Assembly (NCBI GenBank): GCA_009835515.1
Contig: VXXH01000532.1
Location: forward strand, 1-6,013
Reading direction: 5' to 3'
From: Candidatus Poribacteria bacterium
GTDB lineage: Bacteria > Poribacteria > WGA-4E > WGA-3G
Length of the DNA: 6,013 nt
Part shown: piece after piece, positions 1 to 6,013 of the stretch
Layout: each line of letters starts with the position of its first letter
How positions within the stretch are numbered: the first letter of the stretch is position 1
Translations under genes and position numbers: made by a program
The notes under the pieces: generated by a model
Database searches by the model: none
What the model saw: only the letters and a program-made list of their open reading frames with translations
What the model was told of the DNA's origin: nothing

Positions 1-50
1 CTCGCGATCTTGCGGAAGAATGTTAACATCCATAAAGGAAAATCAAAATC

Positions 51-78
51 AAATCAGAAAACTAAATAGTCCTGATTT
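51..78. promoter_or_regulatory. Inverted repeat AAATCAG-N14-CTGATTT, possible operator
   Basis: AAATCAG at 51-57 is perfectly complementary in reverse to CTGATTT at 72-78. The arm centres are 21 bp apart, about two turns of DNA, which would put both arms on the same face for a dimeric regulator. The dyad ends 15 bp upstream of the putative -35 element, a position typical of an activator site. It is not followed by a T-run, so it does not look like an intrinsic terminator. A 7-bp AT-rich dyad could also arise by chance. Confidence 0.3.
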
Positions 79-93
79 CCTACTCCTACCATC

Positions 94-122
94 TTGTTTT
101 TCCCTATCTTGTGTGGTATACT
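94..122 (+). promoter_or_regulatory. Putative sigma70-type promoter for the phosphotransferase operon
   Basis: A -10 hexamer TATACT (117-122; consensus TATAAT) is preceded by TGG at 114-116, giving an extended -10 of the TGn type. TTGTTT at 94-99 sits exactly 17 bp upstream and matches the conserved TTG of the -35 element. Transcription would start near base 129 and leave an untranslated leader of about 100 nt before the ATG at 229. The host's sigma factor preferences are unknown, so this rests on similarity to the E. coli consensus. It is the best match I found between bases 1 and 228. Confidence 0.45.
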
Positions 123-211
123 GTTGAGACCTAGGCCCATCATCCTCGTCAAAATTGACTTTAGACGGCTTTGAAATCCTAACAGCGAAGTGTCTTCCTA
201 CTTACCGCTAT

Positions 212-217
212 AAAGGA
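212..217 (+). promoter_or_regulatory. Ribosome binding site of the phosphotransferase gene
   Basis: AAAGGA precedes the ATG at 229 with an 11-nt spacer. This is slightly long but acceptable and supports that ATG as the start. Confidence 0.5.
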
Positions 218-228
218 AACTATCAAAG

Positions 229-1308
229 ATGGATATACCGTTATCACCCATAGAGAAAAGTCTTTCGCGTTCTCTCAAATATGAGATTCGTCTTGCAAAA
301 TGCACGAAGTTCAAGAAGAACCGTATCTTTCGCTGTTGGGTTGCCGATGGACCGAGTTCCTTGCCAGAGGTGTTTCTCGTCAAGATAGCAAGACATATGA
401 AACGTGAACCCTATAATCCTAAATCAAATTGCGTTGGGAGTCCGGCTTGGAAGTTTTTCAATGAATGGGCTGCACTTCAATTCTTGAATGAAATTGATGG
501 TACCCGGACACTGGTACCCCAATTTATCGCGGGCGATGCTGTTGAAGGACTAATCGCATTTGAATACGTGCCGAAAGCGCGCTCATTTAGGGATATATTA
601 CGCGATTCTAATGAAAACGAGCGAAATTGTGCACTACTTGCTCATGCTCAGGCAATTGGACGTATGCACGGAGCTACCTATGGTAGGAAAAACGAATGGC
701 TCCGTCTGCGGACGAGTCTTGGAACATTCCACCAAGCAGACCCAGACACATTTAATGGAATACTCCGATCTTTTCACAGACTCGCGACATCCCTTGAGCA
801 ACCCGTATCTATCGCTGTTGAAACTGAGTTATCTGAATTAAAGGAGACGCTTTCGGAGGGCGAACCCTTTTCTGCTCTCAGACACGTGGATATTGCTCCA
901 CAGAACTATCTATGGCTCAATGACGGTGTAAAACTTGTTGACTTTGAGTACAGCGATTATGGGCATTTTCTCCTTGACGCGCCTCTCGGCCCCTATCCTT
1001 TTTCAGTGCGCTGGGAATGCGATGAAGTTCTGACGAGAGAGATTGAAAGTGTTTATCGAGCAGAACTATCCACTAATTTCCGCAGGGCACTCGACGATGC
1101 TATCTATTACAAAGGGGTCCTGGCAGCTTGGATATATTGGTTACTACGTCTTGGACCAATTCCTAATGCGCGCGGGAATATGATAAAAGAAATTGATGCG
1201 CTCACACGTCGATGTAAAGCAATCGCACGCCTGAGCCGCGAGATCGATTACCTGCCACGGATAGGCGGTATGTTGGAGCAAGTGGCAATCGTTCACGAAA
1301 ACCAATGA
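229..1308 (+). CDS. APH-fold phosphotransferase (aminoglycoside/choline kinase-like)
   Basis: This is a cytosolic small-molecule kinase of the APH/choline-kinase-like superfamily, expected to transfer the gamma-phosphate of ATP to a hydroxyl group. The 359 residues cover a complete kinase fold. Visible elements are the probable ATP-binding lysine K52 in FLVKIA, a helix-C-type acidic residue E79 in FFNEWAALQFL, and a hinge-like stretch LIAFEYVP (108-115). The catalytic motif is HVDIAPQN (219-226, base D221, metal ligand N226), followed by the Mg-binding LVDFEYS (D238). The usual HGD glycine is V220. The C-terminal part is helical and tryptophan-rich (AAWIYWLLRL), as in the substrate-binding lobe of this family. 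The gene opens a three-gene operon and overlaps the methyltransferase start by 4 bases (ATGA). The substrate is unknown. An antibiotic-resistance role should not be assumed, because many APH-fold proteins act on metabolites. Confidence 0.85.
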   Translation: MDIPLSPIEKSLSRSLKYEIRLAKCTKFKKNRIFRCWVADGPSSLPEVFLVKIARHMKREPYNPKSNCVGSPAWKFFNEWAALQFLNEIDGTRTLVPQFIAGDAVEGLIAFEYVPKARSFRDILRDSNENERNCALLAHAQAIGRMHGATYGRKNEWLRLRTSLGTFHQADPDTFNGILRSFHRLATSLEQPVSIAVETELSELKETLSEGEPFSALRHVDIAPQNYLWLNDGVKLVDFEYSDYGHFLLDAPLGPYPFSVRWECDEVLTREIESVYRAELSTNFRRALDDAIYYKGVLAAWIYWLLRLGPIPNARGNMIKEIDALTRRCKAIARLSREIDYLPRIGGMLEQVAIVHENQ

Positions 1309-2108
1309 TCAAACAAAAATACTTTTACCACGAACATCTGGCGGATTATGCCGAGTTGAAGGCAAAAGGGCTCATGTCAAGGGGAGAACTTTATGGAAAT
1401 CCCGACGATTTCAGAGAGTTCTCCTCCAAATCCTTCTTAATAGAGACCTTGCCACGTTTAGACCTTAAACCAGATGCCCACGTGCTTGAACTTGGATGCG
1501 GGACAGGTCCTGTCGCATGCTTTTTAGCGAAATTGGGTTACCGAGTGCATGGGATTGATATTATCCCAGATGCCATTGACAAAGCGAAAGCGATTGCTGC
1601 CGAACAAGGTTTAGACATCCAATATGACGTGTTAGATGTCTGCCAATTGCCACAGGAAGGCGAGGCATACCATCTCATTGTTGACAGTTTCTGCTCACAA
1701 AGCATGGTTACCGATCCAGATCGGGATGCGATGTTTTCAAGAGTCAAGTCTCGACTCGCCAAGAATGGCTACTTTCTGATGAGCTGTTGCGTTTTTGAAC
1801 CCGATCGAGCCGATGCCAAAACGCGGATTGTTGATAGCACAACGGGGAAAGTTTACACCCGCTTTGACCAAGACGCACTTTGGGATAGCGATACCGAGAC
1901 GTGCTACAGTCCATTTCAACTGGATCCTTTCAGACCCAGTGTCGGACCCGAAGACTATGAAGGAACGATTTGTGTCAACGGCACTTGGTACATTCATAAG
2001 CGGTGTTACCGAACCCCTGAAAATTTGCGATTAGAACTGGAGCGTCACGGGTTCACAGTTCTCGAACAGAACGGTGAGGTAACTGAGAACGCTATCTGTG
2101 TCCATTAA
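1305..2108 (+). CDS. Class I SAM-dependent methyltransferase
   Basis: This protein probably transfers a methyl group from S-adenosylmethionine to a small molecule. The glycine-rich SAM-binding motif I is ELGCGTG (62-68). It is followed by the ribose-binding acidic position D85 in VHGIDI, a likely adenine-contacting D111 in YDVLDV, and the post-motif strand YHLIVDSF (122-129). The C-terminal helix and strand RTPENLRLELERHGF (236-250) are typical of the fold. Between the core and that helix, residues 165-227 form an insert rich in Asp, aromatic residues and Pro, the likely substrate-recognition part. There are ten cysteines in 267 residues. The ATG lies inside the stop of the kinase gene (ATGA) with no clear Shine-Dalgarno sequence, so translation is probably coupled to the upstream gene. 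The acceptor is unknown; nothing indicates a DNA or rRNA methyltransferase. Confidence 0.85.
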   Translation: MIKQKYFYHEHLADYAELKAKGLMSRGELYGNPDDFREFSSKSFLIETLPRLDLKPDAHVLELGCGTGPVACFLAKLGYRVHGIDIIPDAIDKAKAIAAEQGLDIQYDVLDVCQLPQEGEAYHLIVDSFCSQSMVTDPDRDAMFSRVKSRLAKNGYFLMSCCVFEPDRADAKTRIVDSTTGKVYTRFDQDALWDSDTETCYSPFQLDPFRPSVGPEDYEGTICVNGTWYIHKRCYRTPENLRLELERHGFTVLEQNGEVTENAICVH

Positions 2109-2109
2109 T

Positions 2110-2114
2110 AGGAG
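2110..2114 (+). promoter_or_regulatory. Strong ribosome binding site of the HAD gene
   Basis: AGGAG lies 6 nt before the ATG at 2121 and directly after the methyltransferase stop. It is the best Shine-Dalgarno match on the plus strand here and suggests the HAD protein is translated independently of the two genes before it. Confidence 0.7.
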
Positions 2115-2120
2115 TTAGAA

Positions 2121-2834
2121 ATGGCTGTAAGAGTAGTTATCTTCGATTTATTTAACACACTCGTCTCAGAATTCGACCTCAACCGCCCTTCACACATCGA
2201 AGTTGCACATGCCTTACAGTTGCCGGTGAAGGAATTCCAGCAGGAATACCAAAATCTCCGATTGGCACGACTTACCGGACAATTCTCAGATTATACGGCG
2301 ATTTTGCGTCATATCGTTCAGAAACTTGGAGGTAAATCCACCGAGGACATAATTAAAACACTCGCTGAACGCCGCTATGCCGCGGGTGCGGTACATTTGC
2401 GTCGCATAGATCCCAAAATCCTTGATATGCTCAATGAAATCACTACTTCAGGTATTAGGCTCGGTCTCATCAGTAATACCGAGGGTTCTCCGGTGTTGGA
2501 TTGGGCAAATAGTCCTTTGGCGCGCTTTTTTGCGGTAACGGTATTTTCCAATCTGGTCGGAATGGTCAAACCCGATCCTGACATCTATCAACACACATGT
2601 AAGAATTTAGGTGTTGCCCCGTCAGACTGCATATTCATAGGCGATGGCAATAGTGACGAACTTCAAGGGGCAGCCCAGGTTGGGATGTTGCCGTTTTGTG
2701 CCGCGTGGTTCCTCCGTCAGCACACAGACCTGCTCGGAGAGGATATTGTGATGTGTCGAGCGGCAGGCTATCCAGTGTTGTCCCATCCATCAGAGGTGGC
2801 TGATCGGGTGCGGGATATTTGTGCCGCCCGTTAA
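2121..2834 (+). CDS. HAD-superfamily hydrolase, subfamily IA-like
   Basis: This is a cytosolic haloacid-dehalogenase-superfamily enzyme of 237 residues, the usual length for the group with a small helical cap. Motif I is DLFNT (9-13, nucleophile D9) near the N-terminus. The helical cap spans roughly residues 19-95. Motif II is LISNT (S118), motif III is the lysine in MVKPDPDIY (K150), and motif IV is GDGNSDE (D175 and D179, metal ligands). Phosphatases of this superfamily usually have DxDxT; here the second aspartate, the general acid/base, is F11. That pattern occurs in 2-haloacid dehalogenases and many uncharacterised relatives, so phosphatase activity is uncertain. The gene follows the methyltransferase after 12 bp in the same operon. 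Its stop codon faces the permease B stop across 12 bp. Alternatives are a phosphatase using another acid/base residue, or a dehalogenase. Confidence 0.85.
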   Translation: MAVRVVIFDLFNTLVSEFDLNRPSHIEVAHALQLPVKEFQQEYQNLRLARLTGQFSDYTAILRHIVQKLGGKSTEDIIKTLAERRYAAGAVHLRRIDPKILDMLNEITTSGIRLGLISNTEGSPVLDWANSPLARFFAVTVFSNLVGMVKPDPDIYQHTCKNLGVAPSDCIFIGDGNSDELQGAAQVGMLPFCAAWFLRQHTDLLGEDIVMCRAAGYPVLSHPSEVADRVRDICAAR

Positions 2835-2846
2835 CGATTAAAAGGC
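2835..2846. other. Convergent junction between the two operons
   Basis: The HAD gene (+) and permease B (-) end tail to tail with 12 bp between their stop codons. No hairpin with a T-run is present on either strand here, so transcription from each side probably runs into the other gene, or ends by Rho or by a signal I cannot recognise. Confidence 0.6.
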
Positions 2847-4217
2847 TCACACATCATAGCGCATGAAGGCGAGAAACGCACCCATACAGAAAACCATGTT
2901 GAATAGAAACAGCAGTAGGATGTTCAGACCGGCTTCGGTGAACGCGGTGGAGAAATCGGACGGCGTGTCGTCAAATTTGGGAATCTTATCCAAACTGATT
3001 TGCGTCTCCCGCAATTGCTGCCTTTCCGCATCCTCAAGAAAGATGTTGGGATTGAACGGATATTCCTCGTAGGTAAACTGCAGGAGACTACGCCGATATT
3101 CTATCGCCTTCTTGAAAAACCGCTCGTAGTGTTTGATGCCAGTCCCGACCAACGCCTCACAGCCGATTTGATAGATCGCTGTTGGCGAGATACGGGATAT
3201 GTTCTGCGCCAGTTTCACTTGATGGAGTTGTTGGTTGCGGTATCCATTGTAGATCACTTGCTTGGCATCCCCTATTTTGGCGGCGCGGGTCAAGGGTTCA
3301 CCCGTCGACCAGTGTGTGCTAAATCTATCCCTGCCGTATCGATTAAGGATTTCATGTGTCGCATCGTTTGCCTGTCTGGCGATCGTTTTCTCATCGGGGA
3401 GTTCTACCAATCGACTTGCGAGCAACCCACCTGTCCGCGGGATGAACACCACAAAACACACCCACACCAGAAGGAGTAGGACGAGGCTGACGGATGAGGT
3501 TCTCGTGAGGCAGGAGATGAACAGCCCAAGTGTCGCGAATACAGAGATATAGAGAACCGAAAACAGGGCGACCCCGCCGATCTGTAGCCAATAAGTCGGT
3601 TCAAAAGGCAGAACCCCGAAAAGCGACATGATAAGCACGTTCATACAAATCCCGATGATCAGAGGAATCGCGAGGCTGACGATTGTGCCGATGTATTTCC
3701 CGAAAAGCAGGGTTGCGCGAGGGATCGAATTAGAGAGACACAGTCGGAGTGTGCCTGTTTCTGCCTCGCCTGAGATGCTGTCATAAGTCATCGCAAACGC
3801 TGCGAAACTCAGGATAACGCCGACGGTGAACACCCAATCCAATGCGTCAAATCGCTGGAGCGTGTAGTTTCTGCGTAGGATCGTTTGGGGCCCGATAAGG
3901 TCAAACGCATCCACAGCAAAGGCGTTCGGCAAGTCTTTTTCGTGCCCTTCAGCGATGAATCCTAATGGACTCGGCGCACGATATATCATCAGGGTGTTAC
4001 CACTGACCACCCCGTGTAAGCCTCTCTTCGCTTTATTTTCCAGAAGCTGCAGGGTTTCGCTGACGTTTTCACGGTAATCCGAGACCTGTTGGCGGTAATC
4101 GTGGATATACAGCACGCTTCCCGTCAACATCAAAACGATGACCAGCAGCAACGTCAGGACGAAACGGAGGCTCTGTAGATGATCTAAAAGTTCTCGCCAG
4201 ATAATTTCACGTAGCAT
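2847..4217 (-). CDS. ABC-2 type transporter permease B
   Basis: This is an integral membrane subunit of an ABC-2-type (NosY-like) transporter, 456 residues long. Six hydrophobic segments are visible at about 18-36, 125-147, 175-198, 212-236, 242-260 and 429-452. The cytoplasmic stretch between segments 2 and 3 holds SGEAETGTLRLCLSNS (149-164) and LLFGKYIG (170-177), the likely coupling helix that contacts the ATPase. Residues 37-124 and 261-428 would be extracytoplasmic; the first includes RAPSPLGFIAEG, shared in form with permease A. I recall such large-loop permeases being annotated with DUF3526-type domains. Its ATG is 4 bp after the permease A stop, so the two are co-translated and probably heterodimerise. 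Transported substrate is unknown. It is the last gene of the minus-strand operon. Confidence 0.85.
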   Translation of the reverse strand: MLREIIWRELLDHLQSLRFVLTLLLVIVLMLTGSVLYIHDYRQQVSDYRENVSETLQLLENKAKRGLHGVVSGNTLMIYRAPSPLGFIAEGHEKDLPNAFAVDAFDLIGPQTILRRNYTLQRFDALDWVFTVGVILSFAAFAMTYDSISGEAETGTLRLCLSNSIPRATLLFGKYIGTIVSLAIPLIIGICMNVLIMSLFGVLPFEPTYWLQIGGVALFSVLYISVFATLGLFISCLTRTSSVSLVLLLLVWVCFVVFIPRTGGLLASRLVELPDEKTIARQANDATHEILNRYGRDRFSTHWSTGEPLTRAAKIGDAKQVIYNGYRNQQLHQVKLAQNISRISPTAIYQIGCEALVGTGIKHYERFFKKAIEYRRSLLQFTYEEYPFNPNIFLEDAERQQLRETQISLDKIPKFDDTPSDFSTAFTEAGLNILLLFLFNMVFCMGAFLAFMRYDV

Positions 4218-4221
4218 TTTT

Positions 4222-5760
4222 TCACCTTACCTCGCTTTCCAGGAACATCGCTCCGGTAATCAGAAACAGCAGAATGTTTAGGATCATCAGGTAGACCAAA
4301 TCCGGGAGAACACCACCGAGCCCCACGTTTCCCCACGCGGATCCACTGCTAAAGACAGGCATGCTGCTTAAGTCAAGCGGTTTCACGTCATCCCAACTTT
4401 TCGGTGTGACGTTTTCAAAAAACGTTTCTTCGTCTGATTCCGTAAGCCCCGCTTGCGAGGGCATATCGTTGAGATTGGCGGACGTGAACCAGCTGATACT
4501 TGAGAAAGCACCCTGTTCCTGCATGTATGCCATCAGTGCGTTTCGGTAATCCTGTGCTTGCTGGATGAACCGTTCATGTCGCCGCAAATCCGTGCCGGAC
4601 AGACCCGCGGAGATATTGTAGTAGACCCATGCTGGAGAGAGTCTGGACAGGTTTTCAGCCAGAACGGTCTGTCTTTTCAGCGAACGGTAGTAGTCCTGAT
4701 GGAGGTTGCCTATCTGCTCTGCGTATTCAATGCGCTGTGGAATGTAAGATCCGGCACCGTCGAGATACCAAAGCATCGCTTCTCTGGATGCTGTTAGCAC
4801 GTGGTAGGCAAATGGCTGACTGCCACTGATCACACTGCGTTCCGATATAAAGTAGGAGCTGCTTCGATGCTTTGCGCCGTAATCTCTGATTTTCTCCCGA
4901 AACGCTGTCCTGAGTGCCGCGCTTTCTATGTTAACCACGGATTTGGAGGGTATCGGTCGAGCCTGCTTTGCGATATACACAGCACCGTTTGGGATGATGA
5001 ACACAATCACGATCCATAGGAATAGCAACCAGACGAGTGCTCTTGCCGACCGATGGGTAATGGCTGAAACCAGCATTGAAATCAGGAAAAAGACGGAGAG
5101 ATATAACGCCAAAACCGCGAACAGTCCGGCGAACCGACCCCATTCAGCGATGTGGAATTCTATCATCGGGTTTACGTTTATCAATATCGCCGCGGCTATC
5201 CAGCCGATCGCAAGTGGCACGAGGAGACTCGCCATCCCGCCGATGTATTTCCCAATCAGAATATGGTATTTAGAGACTGGGTTTGAGGCGACAAGTGCGA
5301 GTGTCCCGCTTTCACGTTCACCGCAGATGACATCGTAAGCGATCGAAATCACGAATAGACTGAACGCTATCTGCACCATGAGCACCGCGTCAACGGCAGA
5401 AAAGACGTTCAGCAGCGGATTGCCGCCGCCGAGGATTTTCGCCTCTGTCGGGACATCTTCGTAGGAAACCTTTACCGTGCTTCCCAGCTGCCGCTCCATC
5501 CCTAAGCAGATAACGCTTAAGGGTTCAGGCGGTTTTGCGACATTCAGCCTCAGGTACGAATACACCTTCACTTCCTCAAGGGCATTCCGGTGTTCGATTT
5601 CTGCGGCATTGTGGACACTGAGTCGCTTCTCGTAGTCCTCTGTTAGGACATACGTGCTGGCGACGAAAAGGGCAAGGCAGACGATTAACCCGATGAGTAG
5701 GCGGAGGGAGAGAATGTTCTCTGTGAACTCTCTTTTGGCGATTATCCAGATGGGGAACAT
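4222..5760 (-). CDS. ABC-2 type transporter permease A
   Basis: This is a second ABC-2-type permease, 512 residues, paralogous to permease B. Hydrophobic segments lie at about 21-39, 124-144, 174-195, 211-233, 240-258 and 486-506. The coupling region reads CGERESGTLALVASN (146-160) then ILIGKYIGG (167-175), aligning with the same region in permease B. Extracytoplasmic loops are predicted at 40-123, including PPEPLSVICLG, and at 260-485. Both permeases share an LSRxSP motif in the second loop (371-376 here) followed by a basic-aromatic HERFxxxxxxYR-type helix. Permease A carries an extra acidic, probably flexible stretch near 438-465. The start is fixed by an in-frame TAG directly before the ATG; the upstream Shine-Dalgarno match (GGAAA) is weak. 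It follows the thioredoxin-like gene after 38 bp. No ATPase gene is adjacent within the window. Confidence 0.85.
   Translation of the reverse strand: MFPIWIIAKREFTENILSLRLLIGLIVCLALFVASTYVLTEDYEKRLSVHNAAEIEHRNALEEVKVYSYLRLNVAKPPEPLSVICLGMERQLGSTVKVSYEDVPTEAKILGGGNPLLNVFSAVDAVLMVQIAFSLFVISIAYDVICGERESGTLALVASNPVSKYHILIGKYIGGMASLLVPLAIGWIAAAILINVNPMIEFHIAEWGRFAGLFAVLALYLSVFFLISMLVSAITHRSARALVWLLFLWIVIVFIIPNGAVYIAKQARPIPSKSVVNIESAALRTAFREKIRDYGAKHRSSSYFISERSVISGSQPFAYHVLTASREAMLWYLDGAGSYIPQRIEYAEQIGNLHQDYYRSLKRQTVLAENLSRLSPAWVYYNISAGLSGTDLRRHERFIQQAQDYRNALMAYMQEQGAFSSISWFTSANLNDMPSQAGLTESDEETFFENVTPKSWDDVKPLDLSSMPVFSSGSAWGNVGLGGVLPDLVYLMILNILLFLITGAMFLESEVR
4223..4228 (-). promoter_or_regulatory. 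Ribosome binding site of permease B, embedded in the permease A stop
   Basis: On the minus strand AAGGTG lies 5 nt before the ATG of permease B and overlaps the final Arg codon and TGA of permease A. Termination of one gene and initiation of the next are therefore physically linked, as expected for subunits made in equal amounts. Confidence 0.65.
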
Positions 5761-5798
5761 CTAAAAGTTTCCAGTTGGTGAAGGGAAAAGCAAGCGGT

Positions 5799-6013
5799 TT
5801 AGTCTTGGGATTGCGCCTTCACTGCTTCTGCGACGAGCATTTCTAAATTCTCCGCTTTCGCTTTGTGTGTAATTAACTTGCCTTCCCTATCAATGAGCCA
5901 CATTTCAGGAACACCAGCGACATCATATTGTTGTAAAAGTGAATACGCTGCCGTGTCGAAAATTTGTCGCCACTGAATGCCATTTACTTTAATGTAGTTA
6001 CGCACACTAGACA
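5799..6013 (-). CDS. TlpA/DsbE-like thioredoxin-fold protein, C-terminal part (partial)
   Basis: Only about 70 C-terminal residues are in the window. The frame stays open to the right edge, so the GTG at 6005 is probably an internal valine and not the start. The visible part matches the end of the TlpA/ResA/DsbE/AhpC-TSA fold: a WRQIFD segment, LLQQYDV, the cis-proline motif GVPEMWLIDREGKL, and a final helix before TAA. GVPE followed by LIDxxG is typical of DsbE/CcmG and TlpA-type thiol-disulfide oxidoreductases. The CxxC active site and any signal peptide or lipobox would lie beyond 6013, so activity and location cannot be judged. The gene is 38 bp upstream of permease A on the same strand, with no terminator between them, and may be co-transcribed with it. 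Confidence 0.7.
   Translation of the reverse strand, partial: SSVRNYIKVNGIQWRQIFDTAAYSLLQQYDVAGVPEMWLIDREGKLITHKAKAENLEMLVAEAVKAQSQD

Larger units (their letters stand above)
1..228. other. Intergenic leader region with promoter elements; no supported gene
   Basis: No convincing gene is visible in this stretch. The left edge could hold a few codons of a neighbouring gene: a plus-strand frame stops at 24-26, another stops at 67-69, and a minus-strand ATG lies at 33-31. None has enough length to support a call. The region is AT-rich, with closely spaced AAATC-type repeats at 40-56. It carries a 7-bp dyad (51-57/72-78), a promoter candidate (94-122) and a leader of about 100 nt before the first gene. 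The leader includes a small GTCAA-AA-TTGAC dyad at 148-159. I see no terminator hairpin with a T-run and no riboswitch I recognise. Confidence 0.6.

Noticed and set aside
1..69. Possible end of an upstream plus-strand gene (frames stopping at 24-26 or 67-69), or start of a minus-strand gene with ATG at 33-31.
   Set aside because: Too few codons are visible to tell coding from chance, and there is no Shine-Dalgarno sequence in front of the minus-strand ATG. The neighbour's orientation cannot be decided from this window.
155..183. TTGACT at 155-160 as a -35 element of a second promoter.
   Set aside because: No acceptable -10 hexamer occurs 16-18 bp downstream; the sequences there (TCCTAA, CCTAAC, CTAACA) match the consensus poorly.
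209..214. TATAAA as a -10 element.
   Set aside because: It overlaps the ribosome binding site, is only about 15 nt from the start codon, and has no -35 element at the correct distance.
229..1308. Calling the kinase an aminoglycoside-resistance gene.
   Set aside because: The APH fold is visible, but no residue pattern identifies a known resistance enzyme, and the operon context points to metabolite modification.
2805..2830. Stem-loop CGGG-TG-CGG / CCG-CCCG at the end of the HAD gene, considered as a terminator.
   Set aside because: It lies within the last codons, has a 2-nt bulge and a 10-nt loop, and is followed by TTAACGATTA, not a T-run.
3000..3552. Plus-strand open frames opposite permease B (for example 3000-3479 and 3262-3552).
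   Set aside because: They are antisense to a clear membrane-protein gene, show no recognisable domains, and have the biased composition expected of shadow frames.
4928..5338. Plus-strand open frame of 136 codons opposite permease A.
   Set aside because: It is antisense to conserved membrane segments and the coupling region of permease A, with no family features of its own.

Overview
The window looks like part of a bacterial chromosome of moderate GC content: compact genes, short intergenic gaps, Shine-Dalgarno-type starts and no mobile elements, RNA genes or CRISPR. The tandem pair of large-loop ABC-2 permeases next to a TlpA-like thioredoxin resembles what I recall from uncultured phyla such as Candidatus Poribacteria. 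That placement is from memory and is tentative; nothing here is a phylogenetic marker.

Left half (+ strand). Bases 1-228 form a non-coding leader holding a plausible sigma70-type promoter (94-122) and a dyad just upstream of it. Three genes follow as one tight operon: an APH-fold phosphotransferase (229-1308), a class I SAM-dependent methyltransferase (1305-2108, ATGA overlap) and a HAD-family hydrolase (2121-2834, with its own strong ribosome binding site). All three appear intact. A kinase, a methyltransferase and a HAD enzyme translated together suggest successive modification of one small molecule, but the substrate cannot be read from the sequence.

Right half (- strand). Reading from the right edge, there is the C-terminal part of a TlpA/DsbE-like thioredoxin-fold protein (5799-6013, cut by the window end). 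After 38 bp comes ABC-2 permease A (5760-4222), and after 4 bp ABC-2 permease B (4217-2847). The permeases are related to each other, with six predicted membrane segments each and two large extracytoplasmic loops, so they probably form a heterodimeric transporter. No ATPase gene lies in the window; it is expected upstream of base 6013 or elsewhere in the genome.

The two operons converge with only 12 bp between their stop codons and no recognisable terminator. I see no clearly undescribed system. The points most worth a second look are the kinase-methyltransferase-HAD trio, the HAD protein that lacks the usual second catalytic aspartate, the ATPase-less permease pair, and the dyad upstream of the promoter.
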